This document shows positions 24,155 to 32,961 of a DNA stretch of 43,518 bases, in pieces; the first letter of the stretch is position 1; each line of letters starts with the position of its first letter. A program made the translations under genes and the position numbers. The notes beneath the pieces were generated by a model. The model was not told the origin of the DNA and did not search any database. It saw only the letters and a list, made by a program, of their open reading frames with translations. The DNA comes from Parafannyhessea sp902761955. GTDB lineage: Bacteria > Actinomycetota > Coriobacteriia > Coriobacteriales > Atopobiaceae. The stretch is taken from positions 1 through 43,518 of the forward strand of contig CACWMM010000009.1 of the NCBI GenBank assembly GCA_902761955.1. Direction: 5' to 3'.

Positions 24155-25081
24155 CTACTCCGCCTTGTGGGCGGCCAGGAACTTCTCCACGTCCGCGAAC
24201 GTGGGCATCGCGGCCTGCGCGCCCACCTTGGTGACGCAGAGCGCCGCGGCGGCGGAGGCGTACACCATGCTCTCGCGGAGGTCGCCGCCAAAGGCGATGT
24301 GCGCGGCGAGCTCGCCCACGTAGGCGTCGCCCGCGCCGGTGGTGTCCACCGTCTCCACGGAGAAGCACGGCACCTTGACCGGCTGGCCGTCCACCAGCGT
24401 GACGGAACCACGGCGCCCCAGCGTGATGATGGTGCTCTTGACGCCGCGACGCTCGAAGTAGCGCAGCGCCTTCTCGCGCGAGGCGTCGTCCAGCGGGCTG
24501 ATGCCGCTCAGGAACTCGCACTCGCCCTCATTGATGCACAGCACGTCGAGCGCCTTGTAGACGTCCTCGGGGATGCTGCGGGCCGGCGTCGCGTTGAGGA
24601 TCGTGAAGAGCCCGTTGCGCTTGGCGCACAGGATGGACTCCATCGTGGCCTCGAGGTCGCAGCCCAGCTGGCACAGGAACACGTTGCCGTGGCCCGCCAG
24701 GCCGTGGATGGCCGCGCGGACCTCCTGGTAGGTGATGGTGGCGTTGGCGCCCGGGTCGTACACGGCGCGGTTGTCGCCCTCGCCGCGCAGCACCAGGCCG
24801 ATGCCCGTGTGCTCGTCCTCGGAGACGCTCACGTTGGAGCAGACCACGCCGTGGCGCGCGAGCGACGCCATGAGCTCGCGGCCGTAGGCGTCGTCACCCA
24901 CCTTGCCAACCATGAAGGTGTCCGCGCCCATGCGCGAGCACATGACGGCCTGGTTGCCGCCCATGCCGCCGGGCGTGGTCAGGAAGTCGGAGCCAAACGC
25001 CGTCTCTCCCCTGTGCGGGATGGCGCGGCACCTCACGGACATGTCCATGCTCAAGCTACCGAAGACGACGACCTTCTCCAT
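24155..25081 (-). CDS. PfkB-family carbohydrate kinase, ribokinase-like
   Basis: The predicted 308-residue protein has the ribokinase fold signatures: VVVFGSLSMDMSV at the start, PGGMGGNQAV (usually GGKGANQA) near residue 38, and the anion-hole/catalytic motif DTTGAGDAYVGELA near 246, where the Asp is the base. It phosphorylates a sugar (ribose-like) or nucleoside using ATP. ATG at 25081, three bases after the gatD stop, so co-transcribed with murT-gatD. No sugar transport or ribose gene is nearby, which makes the substrate uncertain. Its place in a cell-wall operon is unusual. Confidence 0.87.
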   Translation of the reverse strand: MEKVVVFGSLSMDMSVRCRAIPHRGETAFGSDFLTTPGGMGGNQAVMCSRMGADTFMVGKVGDDAYGRELMASLARHGVVCSNVSVSEDEHTGIGLVLRGEGDNRAVYDPGANATITYQEVRAAIHGLAGHGNVFLCQLGCDLEATMESILCAKRNGLFTILNATPARSIPEDVYKALDVLCINEGECEFLSGISPLDDASREKALRYFERRGVKSTIITLGRRGSVTLVDGQPVKVPCFSVETVDTTGAGDAYVGELAAHIAFGGDLRESMVYASAAAALCVTKVGAQAAMPTFADVEKFLAAHKAE

Positions 25082-25084
25082 GCT

Positions 25085-25855
25085 CTACTCCTCCACCTCG
25101 CCCGCCATCAGGCGGTCAAACATGACCTTGTTGGCCGCGAGCTCCTCGGAATCGTCCAGGGGCTCGAGGTCAGCACTACCATACTTCCTTTCCAGGGCGC
25201 GCGCTATCAGGTAATCCGCCACGCCCGGGTTCTTGGGCAGGAGCGGCCCGTGCACGTAGGTGCCCACCACGTTCTTGTACAGGCAGCCCTCGTAGCCGGA
25301 TTGGCCGTCGTTGCCGTGGCCGTACAGCACCTTGCCCATGGGCTCCACGCCCTCGCCCAGGTGAGTGCGCCCGCCGTGGTTCTCGTAGCCCACGATGGGC
25401 TGCGGGCTGATGCGGCTCTCCACCGCGATGTTGCCTATGATGCGCGGCTCGCCTCGGTCCGTGTAGAGGTCCACCAACCCGAGGCCCGGGACCTTCTCGT
25501 CCCCCATGAGGTAGCTGTGGCCCAGCAGCTGGTAGCCACCGCAGACGGCCGCAAGCACGCCGCCGTCCTCCACAAAGGAGCGCAGCTCCGCCTGCTCGGC
25601 CAGCAGCTTGTCGTACACGATCTTCTGCTCGCGGTCGGACCCGCCGCCGATGAAGGCAATGTCCACGTTGGAGAAGGACGGGCGGTCGTCCACGTGGACC
25701 TCCAGCACCTGCGGCTCTATGCCGCGCCATGCCATGCGGCTCTTGAGCACGAGGATGTTGCCCGAGTCGCCGTAGAGGTTGAGGAGCTCCGGGTACAGGT
25801 GCGCGATGCGCAGGCTCCTACCCGTGCTGGTCGTGCCCGCGGACGCGTTAGTCAT
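25085..25855 (-). CDS. gatD: Lipid II isoglutaminyl synthase, glutaminase subunit GatD
   Basis: The predicted 256-residue class I glutamine amidotransferase-like protein supplies ammonia for amidation of the D-Glu residue of lipid II. It has the nucleophile elbow AVCGGYQLLG (Cys at about residue 105) and the catalytic histidine block YVHGPLLPKNP. The opening LRIAHLYPELLNLYGDSGNI is typical of GatD. The ATG at 25855 lies inside the last codons of murT (8-base overlap), the hallmark of murT-gatD operons in Gram-positive bacteria. The C-terminal tail is rich in Glu and Asp. Confidence 0.93.
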   Translation of the reverse strand: MTNASAGTTSTGRSLRIAHLYPELLNLYGDSGNILVLKSRMAWRGIEPQVLEVHVDDRPSFSNVDIAFIGGGSDREQKIVYDKLLAEQAELRSFVEDGGVLAAVCGGYQLLGHSYLMGDEKVPGLGLVDLYTDRGEPRIIGNIAVESRISPQPIVGYENHGGRTHLGEGVEPMGKVLYGHGNDGQSGYEGCLYKNVVGTYVHGPLLPKNPGVADYLIARALERKYGSADLEPLDDSEELAANKVMFDRLMAGEVEE

Positions 25856-27197
25856 GGCGCTCACCCATCCTCTCGAGCTCGGCCTTCGCGGGCCAGAGCG
25901 CGCTGTAGTTCGTGAGCACGTACAAGGGCTCCGCCAGGTCCGTCGTGCCCAGCTTGCCCAGGGCCTCGCCCACGCTGCTCGCGATGTCCGCCCTGATGCC
26001 GGCGTACTTGAGGCGCACCTGCACATCGTTGGCGCGGTGCCCGCCGCAGATCACGCACATGTGCTCCGCGGCCAGCCGCTCAAAGTCCACGTCCCAGATC
26101 CAGCTGATGTCCTTGCCGTCGTTGAAGTCGTCGTTTATCACGAAGTACGCCGCCTTGGGACGCTCGTCCGCAAGCAGCAGCGATATGTTCTGGTTGAAGC
26201 CCGTAGGGTTCTTGGCGAGGTTCAGCACCACCTCGCGCCCGCCCACGCGGAAGTGCTGCAGGCGACCGTTCTCGGGATGGTAGCCGTCGAGGGTGCGCTG
26301 GAACTGCTCGCCCGTGACGCCCGCGAGCGACGCCGCCGCAAAGGCCGCCAGCAGGTTGTACACCATGTACACGCCGCCAAAGCCCGCGTGCAGGCGCACC
26401 GTGCCGTCGATCCCCTTGCCACGCACGTCAAAGCTCACGCCCGTGCGGTCAACCTTGACGCCGGTCGCGGCAAAGTCCAGGCCCGGGCGCGCAAAGTCGC
26501 CGTTGGGGCAGCGGAACTTGCCCAGCTGCGCGTACGTGCGCCAGTCATACTCCAGCTCCGCGCCGCACACCTGGCAGAAGCGCGCCTCGGGCACGCGGTC
26601 CGCCGGCAGGCGTAGGTCCTCGTCCACGCCAAACGCGAGCACCTTGGTGCCGGACTGCGCCGCGCGGCGCGCCACGCCCATGCTCAGCGGGTCGTCCCCG
26701 CACACCAGGAGCGTGGTCTGGGGCGAGCCTGCGAGTGCCCGCACGATGGTGTCCTGCACGTGGTCAATCTCGCCGGCGCGGTCCAGCTGGTCCCTAAAGA
26801 GGTTGAGAAGGACGAGGTACCTCGGCTTGAGGTTGGGAAGGATGTGCACCGTGGAGAGCTCGTCGGCCTCCATCACGGCCCAGTCCGCGGACCTCCCGGG
26901 CAGAAGCGCGCTCGTGACGCCGGCGGCCATGTTGGCGCCCGCGCGGTTGCAGAGCACGGTGTTGCCCGCGGCCTCGATAGCCGAGGCCAGCACGTTGTTG
27001 GTGGTGGTCTTGCCGTTGGTGCCGCACACCACGATGGAGCCCTTGCGGAGCTTGCCCGCAAGCTCGCCCATCAGGTTGGGGTCGATGCCCAGGGCGACGC
27101 GCCCCGGCAGCTGCGAGGCGCTGCGGTGCAGCACGCTGTGCAGCCCCCAGTGCGAGAGCCTTCCCGCACCTACGGCCAGGGCTGACCTCACGCCCAC
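25848..27197 (-). CDS. murT: Lipid II isoglutaminyl synthase, Mur ligase-like subunit MurT
   Basis: The predicted 449-residue protein is the ATP-dependent partner of GatD, amidating peptidoglycan precursor at the inner membrane face. It has the Mur-ligase P-loop VVCGTNGKTTTNN near residue 56, a central domain and the MurT-specific cysteine insertion (FCQVCGAEL, then FRCPNGDF). The C-terminal domain includes NPTGFNQNISLLL. Most MurT proteins carry four zinc cysteines; here only three are seen in the insertion, with Gly-Asp in place of the usual second C-x-x-C partner. GTG start at 27197, one base after the asp23 stop, with GGAG five bases upstream. Overlaps gatD by eight bases. Confidence 0.92.
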   Translation of the reverse strand: MGVRSALAVGAGRLSHWGLHSVLHRSASQLPGRVALGIDPNLMGELAGKLRKGSIVVCGTNGKTTTNNVLASAIEAAGNTVLCNRAGANMAAGVTSALLPGRSADWAVMEADELSTVHILPNLKPRYLVLLNLFRDQLDRAGEIDHVQDTIVRALAGSPQTTLLVCGDDPLSMGVARRAAQSGTKVLAFGVDEDLRLPADRVPEARFCQVCGAELEYDWRTYAQLGKFRCPNGDFARPGLDFAATGVKVDRTGVSFDVRGKGIDGTVRLHAGFGGVYMVYNLLAAFAAASLAGVTGEQFQRTLDGYHPENGRLQHFRVGGREVVLNLAKNPTGFNQNISLLLADERPKAAYFVINDDFNDGKDISWIWDVDFERLAAEHMCVICGGHRANDVQVRLKYAGIRADIASSVGEALGKLGTTDLAEPLYVLTNYSALWPAKAELERMGERHD

Positions 27198-27198
27198 G

Positions 27199-27924
27199 CT
27201 ACTCCGCCGTCCCGTCTGCGTCGACGCTCGCGGCAGCCGCCTCGGCCAGGGCCTTGTCCTCCGCGACCTTCTCGGCCTTGTTGCGCGCGGCCACCTCGTC
27301 GGCCGTGAGCACGTCCTCGATGCGCAGGTTGACGCCCGCGACGGAAAGGCCCGTCATGCCCGTGACGTTCTTCACGACGGCCTTCTTCACGTCCTCGAAC
27401 ACCTGCGGAGCGTAGGCACCATATTCGATCAGCACGCTGATGTTCACGCGCACGGATGCGTCCGGGGTGACCTCCACGGTCACGCCCTTGCGCGAGTCGC
27501 TCACGCCGATCACGTCCTGCACGCGGTTGAGCCAGCCGCCCTTCATGCCAATCACGCCTGGCACGTCGCGCATGGCGATGGCCACGATCTTCTCGATCAC
27601 GCCGTTGCTGAAGGTGAGGGAGTCCTCGCCGTCCAGGTCCTCCTCGGCGTCGGCGTCTGCCTGCGCGTCGGGAGCCTCGTCGGCGGCGTCCGCATCGGCC
27701 GCAGCCTCGCCCTCGGCCTCGGCAGCAGGGGCCTCGTCCTTCTCAGCCTCATCCGTGGCTTCCACACTCGCCACGATCTCCTCAACGGACTGGGCGTCGT
27801 CAGCCGCTGGCTCGTCCACCGTGTTCAGGGCGGCGTCCTCGGCGGTCGCGTCAGTCGCGGTGGCTGCCGCGTTGTCGCTGTCCGTGTGGGCCCAGGGCCT
27901 CCTGCCATTCCTCTTGTTCGACAT
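27199..27924 (-). CDS. Asp23/Gls24-family envelope stress response protein
   Basis: The predicted 241-residue protein has an Ala/Asp/Glu-rich low-complexity N-terminal half (about residues 15-105) and a C-terminal Asp23/Gls24 domain (about 108-215): NGVIEKIVAIAMRDVPGVIG, then GVTVEVTPDASVRVNISVLI and YAPQVFEDVKKAVVKNVTGM. Asp23 proteins form a membrane-tethered layer held by AmaP and respond to cell-wall stress. The long acidic extension is not usual in the short Firmicutes members. GAGGAG precedes the ATG. It stands 70 bases after DUF2273 and one base before murT. Confidence 0.9.
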   Translation of the reverse strand: MSNKRNGRRPWAHTDSDNAAATATDATAEDAALNTVDEPAADDAQSVEEIVASVEATDEAEKDEAPAAEAEGEAAADADAADEAPDAQADADAEEDLDGEDSLTFSNGVIEKIVAIAMRDVPGVIGMKGGWLNRVQDVIGVSDSRKGVTVEVTPDASVRVNISVLIEYGAYAPQVFEDVKKAVVKNVTGMTGLSVAGVNLRIEDVLTADEVAARNKAEKVAEDKALAEAAAASVDADGTAE

Positions 27925-27994
27925 CGCAAACTCCTCTCGGGAATCTTCGGGAAATCACGTCATGCGCACGGCGTCGCGGCCGCGCGCGCCGGGG

Positions 27995-28351
27995 CTAGTC
28001 TCCCCCGTTGCCAAAGAACCTGCGGAACGCCTTCACCACGGTTTGGTTGCCGTCCATGTACTGGCCGATGGCCACGCCCACCAGCACGCAGATGACCACG
28101 AAGAGCGCCTTCCAGAACCCGATGATGAAGATCAAAAGTGCCACCACCAGGCCGCAGATCCCGCCGAACACGGCGTTCTCGTGGCCGGGGAAGTTGCTGG
28201 AAAGCCAGTGCGTAGTCGCGCTCCTGGCGTGCGAGAAGGCGCTTCCCGCCTTGGCCGGGCCCTCGTGCTGGTCCGCGGCGTTTCCGCCTGCCGTACCCCT
28301 GGGCTCCTCTGCGTCCGACTCTATCGTGAGCTTTGGCTTGTTGTCCGGCAT
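27995..28351 (-). CDS. DUF2273 small membrane protein
   Basis: The predicted 118-residue protein has a polar, acidic N-terminal 60 residues and then two membrane segments (NAVFGGICGLVVALLIFIIG and ALFVVICVLVGVAIGQYMDG), with a basic end, matching the DUF2273 family that is found almost always next to asp23 and amaP. It probably helps anchor the Asp23 assembly. GGAGGAG precedes the ATG at 28351, which lies three bases after the amaP stop. Confidence 0.85.
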   Translation of the reverse strand: MPDNKPKLTIESDAEEPRGTAGGNAADQHEGPAKAGSAFSHARSATTHWLSSNFPGHENAVFGGICGLVVALLIFIIGFWKALFVVICVLVGVAIGQYMDGNQTVVKAFRRFFGNGGD

Positions 28352-28354
28352 CGC

Positions 28355-29287
28355 CTACTCCTCCCCCGTCGGCTCGCTGCCCTTGCCGGCGTAGCGGCCC
28401 ATGGGAACCGTGATCTCGGAACCCTCCTTACGCTCGCCCTCGGCATCGCCTGCCGCGGCGGAAGGCTCGGCCTCCGTTGCAGGGGTCACGTCCTCCTTTG
28501 CGGGTGCGTCGTCCGTGGGCTCGTCCGGCTTCGTGTCGGCGTCGGCGTCCGCTACGGGGGCTTCGGCCGCGACATCGTCCGCAGCGCCAGTGCCCGTCAC
28601 GGCCGCATCGTCCTCGTTCTTCTCGCCCGCGTCTTCGCTCGTTGCAGTCGCGGGCTCGGGAGCCGTAATGGCCTCGGCAGCCGCAGGCTCGCTCGCCGCG
28701 CCTGCCGCGGCATCCGTCGTCGCGGGCATGCTGTAGTCGTAGTCGTACGTGTACGAGGAGTCCGAGGCCGGCGTGTACTCCGCCGCGTTCGTGAACTCCA
28801 GGTCCACGCTGTCAACGTTGTCGCCGCACACGGTGGTGAGGCCCGCGACCAGCTTGTCGTGGAGCTCCTCGCCCGCGCGGACGGTGTCCACCGTCATCTG
28901 CGGCTGCACGCGCGCGTACAAGCGGACGTGGCCGCGCTTCTTGGCCCACACGCGCACGCGCTTTGCCTTGAAGGCGCCGTCCTCCTCGATCACGTGCGTG
29001 GCCTGCGAGGATATTGCGTCGCGCGCCACGGTGATCTGGTCGCCGTCCTGCTGGGACACGATGACCACCTTGCGGTTGCGCTTGAAGATGGAGCGCAGCA
29101 GGCAGATCAGGCAGCCCACCCCGGTGATCAGCACCAGGACCTCGACGGCCATGTAGTACTCGTCCACGCCCAAAAGCGCCGTGGCCTCCGTGGTCCACGG
29201 GCCGTACCACGGCAGGACCAGCGCCGCCAGCGCCAGGAGCCCGCCCAGGCCAAACACGAACAGGCAGAGCCGCTTGAAGAATCCCAT
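28355..29287 (-). CDS. amaP: AmaP, membrane anchor protein for Asp23
   Basis: The predicted 310-residue protein starts MGFFKRLCLFVFGLGGLLAL, has two membrane helices within the first 75 residues, and then a conserved cytoplasmic domain (about 80-180) with HVRLYARVQPQMTVDTVRAG, typical of the alkaline shock response membrane anchor family. A long Ala/Asp/Glu/Thr-rich tail (from about 190 to 290) is an unusual extension and mirrors the acidic extension of its partner Asp23. The ATG at 29287 is the first codon before the first helix. It is the first gene of the seven-gene minus-strand run. Confidence 0.87.
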   Translation of the reverse strand: MGFFKRLCLFVFGLGGLLALAALVLPWYGPWTTEATALLGVDEYYMAVEVLVLITGVGCLICLLRSIFKRNRKVVIVSQQDGDQITVARDAISSQATHVIEEDGAFKAKRVRVWAKKRGHVRLYARVQPQMTVDTVRAGEELHDKLVAGLTTVCGDNVDSVDLEFTNAAEYTPASDSSYTYDYDYSMPATTDAAAGAASEPAAAEAITAPEPATATSEDAGEKNEDDAAVTGTGAADDVAAEAPVADADADTKPDEPTDDAPAKEDVTPATEAEPSAAAGDAEGERKEGSEITVPMGRYAGKGSEPTGEE

Positions 29288-29454
29288 AAGACACCTTCCG
29301 TACGTACGGCCCCGCCAGCCGTCGGGCCGCTTCCAACTAGGATACCCCAATGGGATGCGGTCTAGCACCCTGCGCCCCAAAGGCCAGACGGGGCATGCCC
29401 ACGTGGAACGCGCCCCTCAACCTGCAAAGCTACCGAAGGAAAGCCGCCAATCTC

Positions 29455-32400
29455 CTACGAGAAGATCCTGATGACGCCCCTGGGCGTGCCATAGCGCCAG
29501 ACGCTCGAGATCCTCACGCCCTGCCCCGCGCCGGGCGCCTCGATGATCTTGTCCCCGCCAATGTAGACGGCGATGTGCCCGTTCCAGGAGATGAGGTCGC
29601 CCTTCTGGCGCGCGCCTATGCCCAGGTGGATGCCCTTGCCGCCGTTCCAGAAGTTGTTGGCGTCGTGGCTGTGCCAACCGGAGTTGCCCGTGGCGTAGTG
29701 GGCGTACGGGTTGAAGTCATAGGCGCCGGTCCCCAGGCCAAGGTTCATGCCACACGCGTAGGCACACTGCATCACGAGGCCCACGCAGTCCACGCCCACG
29801 CCCGGAGCGCACGCATAGTTCCAGCGGTACGGGGTGCCCAGGTAGTCGTACGCGCGCGAGACGAAGGCGTTTATCACCTGGTCACGGGTGTACTCGATTC
29901 CCACGCGCGAGGGCGACATGTACCTAAAGATGCCGCTCGCATACGGCGAGGAGGGCACGTTGTACCTGCTCACCTGGTACATCCAGCTGGGGTTCTGCCA
30001 ACCCATCTTCGCGGGCGCCGCCGCCTCGACCAGCACCCATGCCTGCGCAGCCGTCCCGTTGGCGCTCCACACGTCCACGTTGGCGCCATTGGACGTGGAA
30101 CCGCCGTGCACGTCAATCACCACGTCTCCCAGTGCGGAGCGAATCTCAAGGCCGGACTCCCCCATCGTGAAGCGGAACCGTTGCGCCGCGGAGGAGTTCC
30201 TGCAGTACTGCTGCAGGTTCGTCCCGTTGGCGGTGCTCGCGGCGGTCACATCGAGGTTCAGGTCGGAGTTGCAGTTGGTGATCGTAAACGAGTCACCGCC
30301 GGCAGACCTGATCCAGTACCGCTGCGCAAGCGATCCGTTGCTCGCGTACGACTGAACGTTGGCACCGGTGCCCTTGCTGCCGCCCGCCACATCGAGGCGC
30401 AGGTTCCCGTTCAGCGCGGACGCGATCTCATAGAACCCCGCCTTGATGCCGGACGTCGCAGCCGAGAAGAGCCACGATGCCGCGCCGTCCACGACCATCT
30501 TGGCCTGTGACGCCACGTTCTTGAGGACGTAGCCGCCCTTCTCGCCCCAGTCGAGCGTCCACTTGCTGGAGTCGCCCGCATTCTTCTGCATGCGAATGCC
30601 GTTGGAATCCGTGAGGTAGAGGCCCGAGTTGCTCGCCTGCACCGTGTACGAGCCGTCCGCCCGCCTGCGCGTCCACCAGCTCTGGGCGCGCGTCCCGTTG
30701 GAGGCGTAGGTCTGCACCGCCGCGCCGGAGGCCGTGGAGTTGCCGGGGACGTCGAGGACCTTCCCCGTGCCCAGCGCCGTGACGGTCTTCCAGCCGTCCG
30801 AGACCTTGGGCGCAGGCGCCACGTCGAGCGAGAAGAGCTGGCCCTCGTCGTTCGCGTCGAGCCTGGCGGTGGTCAGACTGCCGTCGTCGCAGACCACGAG
30901 CGCGAGCCCGCTCACGCTGGAGACCAGCCGGTAGGATCCCGCGTGCGCAGGGTCTGCCACCACGTTCCACGTCTGGCCGTCGAGCCCCCACTGCTGGATG
31001 GAGGCACCGGGAATCACCACGCGGTCCACCACGTCCAGGCACCTGCCGCTCTGGGCATTGCGGACGGCGTAGAAGCCGTTTGACCCGAGCGTAATGCGCC
31101 ACGCCTGCGCACCGGTCCCGTTGGCGGCATAGGTGCCCACGCTCGCGCAGTCGTACATGCTGCCGCCACTCACGTCCAGCATGCGACCGCTCTTGACGGA
31201 CTTCACCACGTATACGCCGTCGTCGGCGGAGCGGCCCGTCGCAGCAACCTTGGGGTACGCCTCCCAGAAGCACCACTGCTGCGCGGTGGTTCCGTTGGCG
31301 TCCCACAGGTCCACGTTGGTGCCGTTGGACGTGTTGTTGCCGCTCAGGTCCAGCACACGGTCGTAGTTGATGGCGGAGTGCAGGACTATGTGGTCCCCCA
31401 CCTTCTCGACCACCCAGCGCTGCGCGGAGGTGCCGTTGGAGGCGTACTGGTCAACGTTCTGGCCCCTGCTCGCCTTGCCGTAGGTCACGTCGAGCGCCTT
31501 GCCGGATTGTTCGTTCGTGAGCGTGACGTAGCCGAGCTCGTCCACGCTTGCGCGCCACGTCTGTGCACCGGTCCCGTTTGCATGCCAGACGCGCACGTTC
31601 GCACCGTCGGCTTTCGAGCCTCCGGCAACCTCGAGAACCGCCGTGGAGTTGCCGCTCTGGATCACGTACCTGCCGGGCGCCAAGACGGCACCGCCCGCGT
31701 TCTTGGCCGCGAGGTCGCCAATAGCCTGCCTCACAAACTCCCACACCTGGGCGGCCGTGCCGTTGGCGGTGTAGGTCTGGACGTTGGCGCCGTTCGCGTT
31801 GGAACTAGCCCACACGTCAAGCACGAGGTCGTACCCAAGGGCGGAGCGCAGCCTTACGCCGCCATCGACCTTCTCCACCGCCCAGCGCTGTGCGTCGGAG
31901 CCGTTTGCGGCGTACTGCCACACGTTGGCACCCGGCGTCTTGGAGCCGTTGCTCACGTCCAACGCCTTGCCGGACTCGAGGTTCACGAGCGTGATGTAGC
32001 CGTCGGAGTCAACGGTCACGTTCCACTTCTGCGCACCGCTCTTGTTGTCGTCCCAGAGCTGCACGTTCGCACCGTCGTTCGTGGAGCCGCCGTACACGTC
32101 GAGCGCCTTGCCGCGGTTCTTGATCACGTACGTTCCCGCGGAGACGATCTTCCCGTCCTTGTTGTCCGCCGCAATCTGGGCCAGGGTCCTCGGAGCATCC
32201 TGACTCGCATCGGAGCCAGTGGCGGTAGTCTGTGCCGCGCCCATGGCCGTTGGCGTTTGTGTTGCGCTCGGTGCAGCCGAAGACTCGCTCGTCTGCGTCT
32301 GGGCGTCGGACGCCGCCGGCTGCGTGGTGGAATCGCCAGTCTCGCTCGCAACCGCGGACGAGCTCGTACCCTGCGCGCTCGAGGTTGACGCCCCTTCCGT

Positions 32401-32658
32401 ACTCATGGCGGTCGCCTGTCGCTCTTGCGTCGCCTCCCCCGCAACTTGTTTCTGCACGGTGGTTTGGGTCTGCGTCGTACCAGCCGTCTCAGCCGACTGT
32501 GGGGCAGCCTGCTCCTGAGTAGTTGCCTGTAGCGTAACCTGATTCTCGGTAGCCTCATTCGCCAGCGCTATCCCCGCCGGGGCAAGCGTCACGGAAAGCG
32601 CCGCTGTAACGGCCGCCATCGCGATGTGTGAGCTAAGGTTCCCAATCTTCAACGACAT
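29455..32658 (-). CDS. Secreted NlpC/P60 peptidoglycan hydrolase with ricin-type lectin repeats
   Basis: The predicted 1067-residue protein has a signal peptide (AAVTAALSVTLAPAGIALA), a Thr/Gln/Ser-rich linker to about residue 160, then about twelve lectin units with QxW motifs (NGT-AQ-W) up to about residue 905. A C-terminal NlpC/P60 cysteine peptidase domain holds the Cys in GVDCVGLVMQC near 956 and the His in WNGHIAVYIGG near 1026. Such enzymes cut the gamma-D-Glu to diamino acid bond in peptidoglycan. GGAGG precedes the ATG at 32658. The lectin array closely resembles that of the CotH protein at 19470, so both probably bind the same wall polymer. A link with murT-gatD next door is plausible because amidation alters the target peptide. 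Confidence 0.92.
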   Translation of the reverse strand: MSLKIGNLSSHIAMAAVTAALSVTLAPAGIALANEATENQVTLQATTQEQAAPQSAETAGTTQTQTTVQKQVAGEATQERQATAMSTEGASTSSAQGTSSSAVASETGDSTTQPAASDAQTQTSESSAAPSATQTPTAMGAAQTTATGSDASQDAPRTLAQIAADNKDGKIVSAGTYVIKNRGKALDVYGGSTNDGANVQLWDDNKSGAQKWNVTVDSDGYITLVNLESGKALDVSNGSKTPGANVWQYAANGSDAQRWAVEKVDGGVRLRSALGYDLVLDVWASSNANGANVQTYTANGTAAQVWEFVRQAIGDLAAKNAGGAVLAPGRYVIQSGNSTAVLEVAGGSKADGANVRVWHANGTGAQTWRASVDELGYVTLTNEQSGKALDVTYGKASRGQNVDQYASNGTSAQRWVVEKVGDHIVLHSAINYDRVLDLSGNNTSNGTNVDLWDANGTTAQQWCFWEAYPKVAATGRSADDGVYVVKSVKSGRMLDVSGGSMYDCASVGTYAANGTGAQAWRITLGSNGFYAVRNAQSGRCLDVVDRVVIPGASIQQWGLDGQTWNVVADPAHAGSYRLVSSVSGLALVVCDDGSLTTARLDANDEGQLFSLDVAPAPKVSDGWKTVTALGTGKVLDVPGNSTASGAAVQTYASNGTRAQSWWTRRRADGSYTVQASNSGLYLTDSNGIRMQKNAGDSSKWTLDWGEKGGYVLKNVASQAKMVVDGAASWLFSAATSGIKAGFYEIASALNGNLRLDVAGGSKGTGANVQSYASNGSLAQRYWIRSAGGDSFTITNCNSDLNLDVTAASTANGTNLQQYCRNSSAAQRFRFTMGESGLEIRSALGDVVIDVHGGSTSNGANVDVWSANGTAAQAWVLVEAAAPAKMGWQNPSWMYQVSRYNVPSSPYASGIFRYMSPSRVGIEYTRDQVINAFVSRAYDYLGTPYRWNYACAPGVGVDCVGLVMQCAYACGMNLGLGTGAYDFNPYAHYATGNSGWHSHDANNFWNGGKGIHLGIGARQKGDLISWNGHIAVYIGGDKIIEAPGAGQGVRISSVWRYGTPRGVIRIFS

Positions 32659-32804
32659 GAGGACTTCCTCCCGTCCACGACGGCTGACTCGTATGTAGCC
32701 AGCGCATCGAGCTATGAGCGCGTTCGTTGGTGGCTATCTTAGTTCATGTCAAGAGCCTAATGCCAAGCTCAATTAGAAGTTGCTAAATGCAAGTTGAAGG
32801 CATT

Positions 32805-32835
32805 CGTAAGGTTACGAGCTTTCGATAACCTTACG
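32805..32835. promoter_or_regulatory. 10-bp inverted repeat operator candidate in a divergent promoter region
   Basis: CGTAAGGTTA (32805-32814) and TAACCTTACG (32826-32835) form perfect arms around an 11-base spacer. It lies in the AT-richer intergenic stretch 32659-32961 between the NlpC protein gene (minus) and the LTA-synthase-like gene (plus). The right arm runs into the -35 element of the plus-strand promoter, as expected of a repressor site. Confidence 0.55.
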
Positions 32836-32858
32836 TTGCGTTACCATTTTCTTATATA
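32831..32858 (+). promoter_or_regulatory. Candidate promoter of the LTA-synthase-like gene
   Basis: TTACGT (32831-32836) and TATATA (32853-32858) are separated by 16 bases, about 100 bases before the gene start. The AT-rich character contrasts with the GC-rich genes around it. Confidence 0.45.
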
Positions 32859-32961
32859 ACCCAAATGCAAATAGCGGGTAGAAGGCGACCATTCGCCCAC
32901 GCCGGATGGTGCCAGGGTTTCCTGTGACTCTCCTTGCCCGCAAAACCGAAGGCGGGTGCAA

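Noticed and set aside
24122..25915. 597-codon plus-strand frame opposite pfkB and gatD
   Set aside because: His- and Ala-rich composition is typical of a reverse-strand shadow; both opposing genes have strong family motifs.
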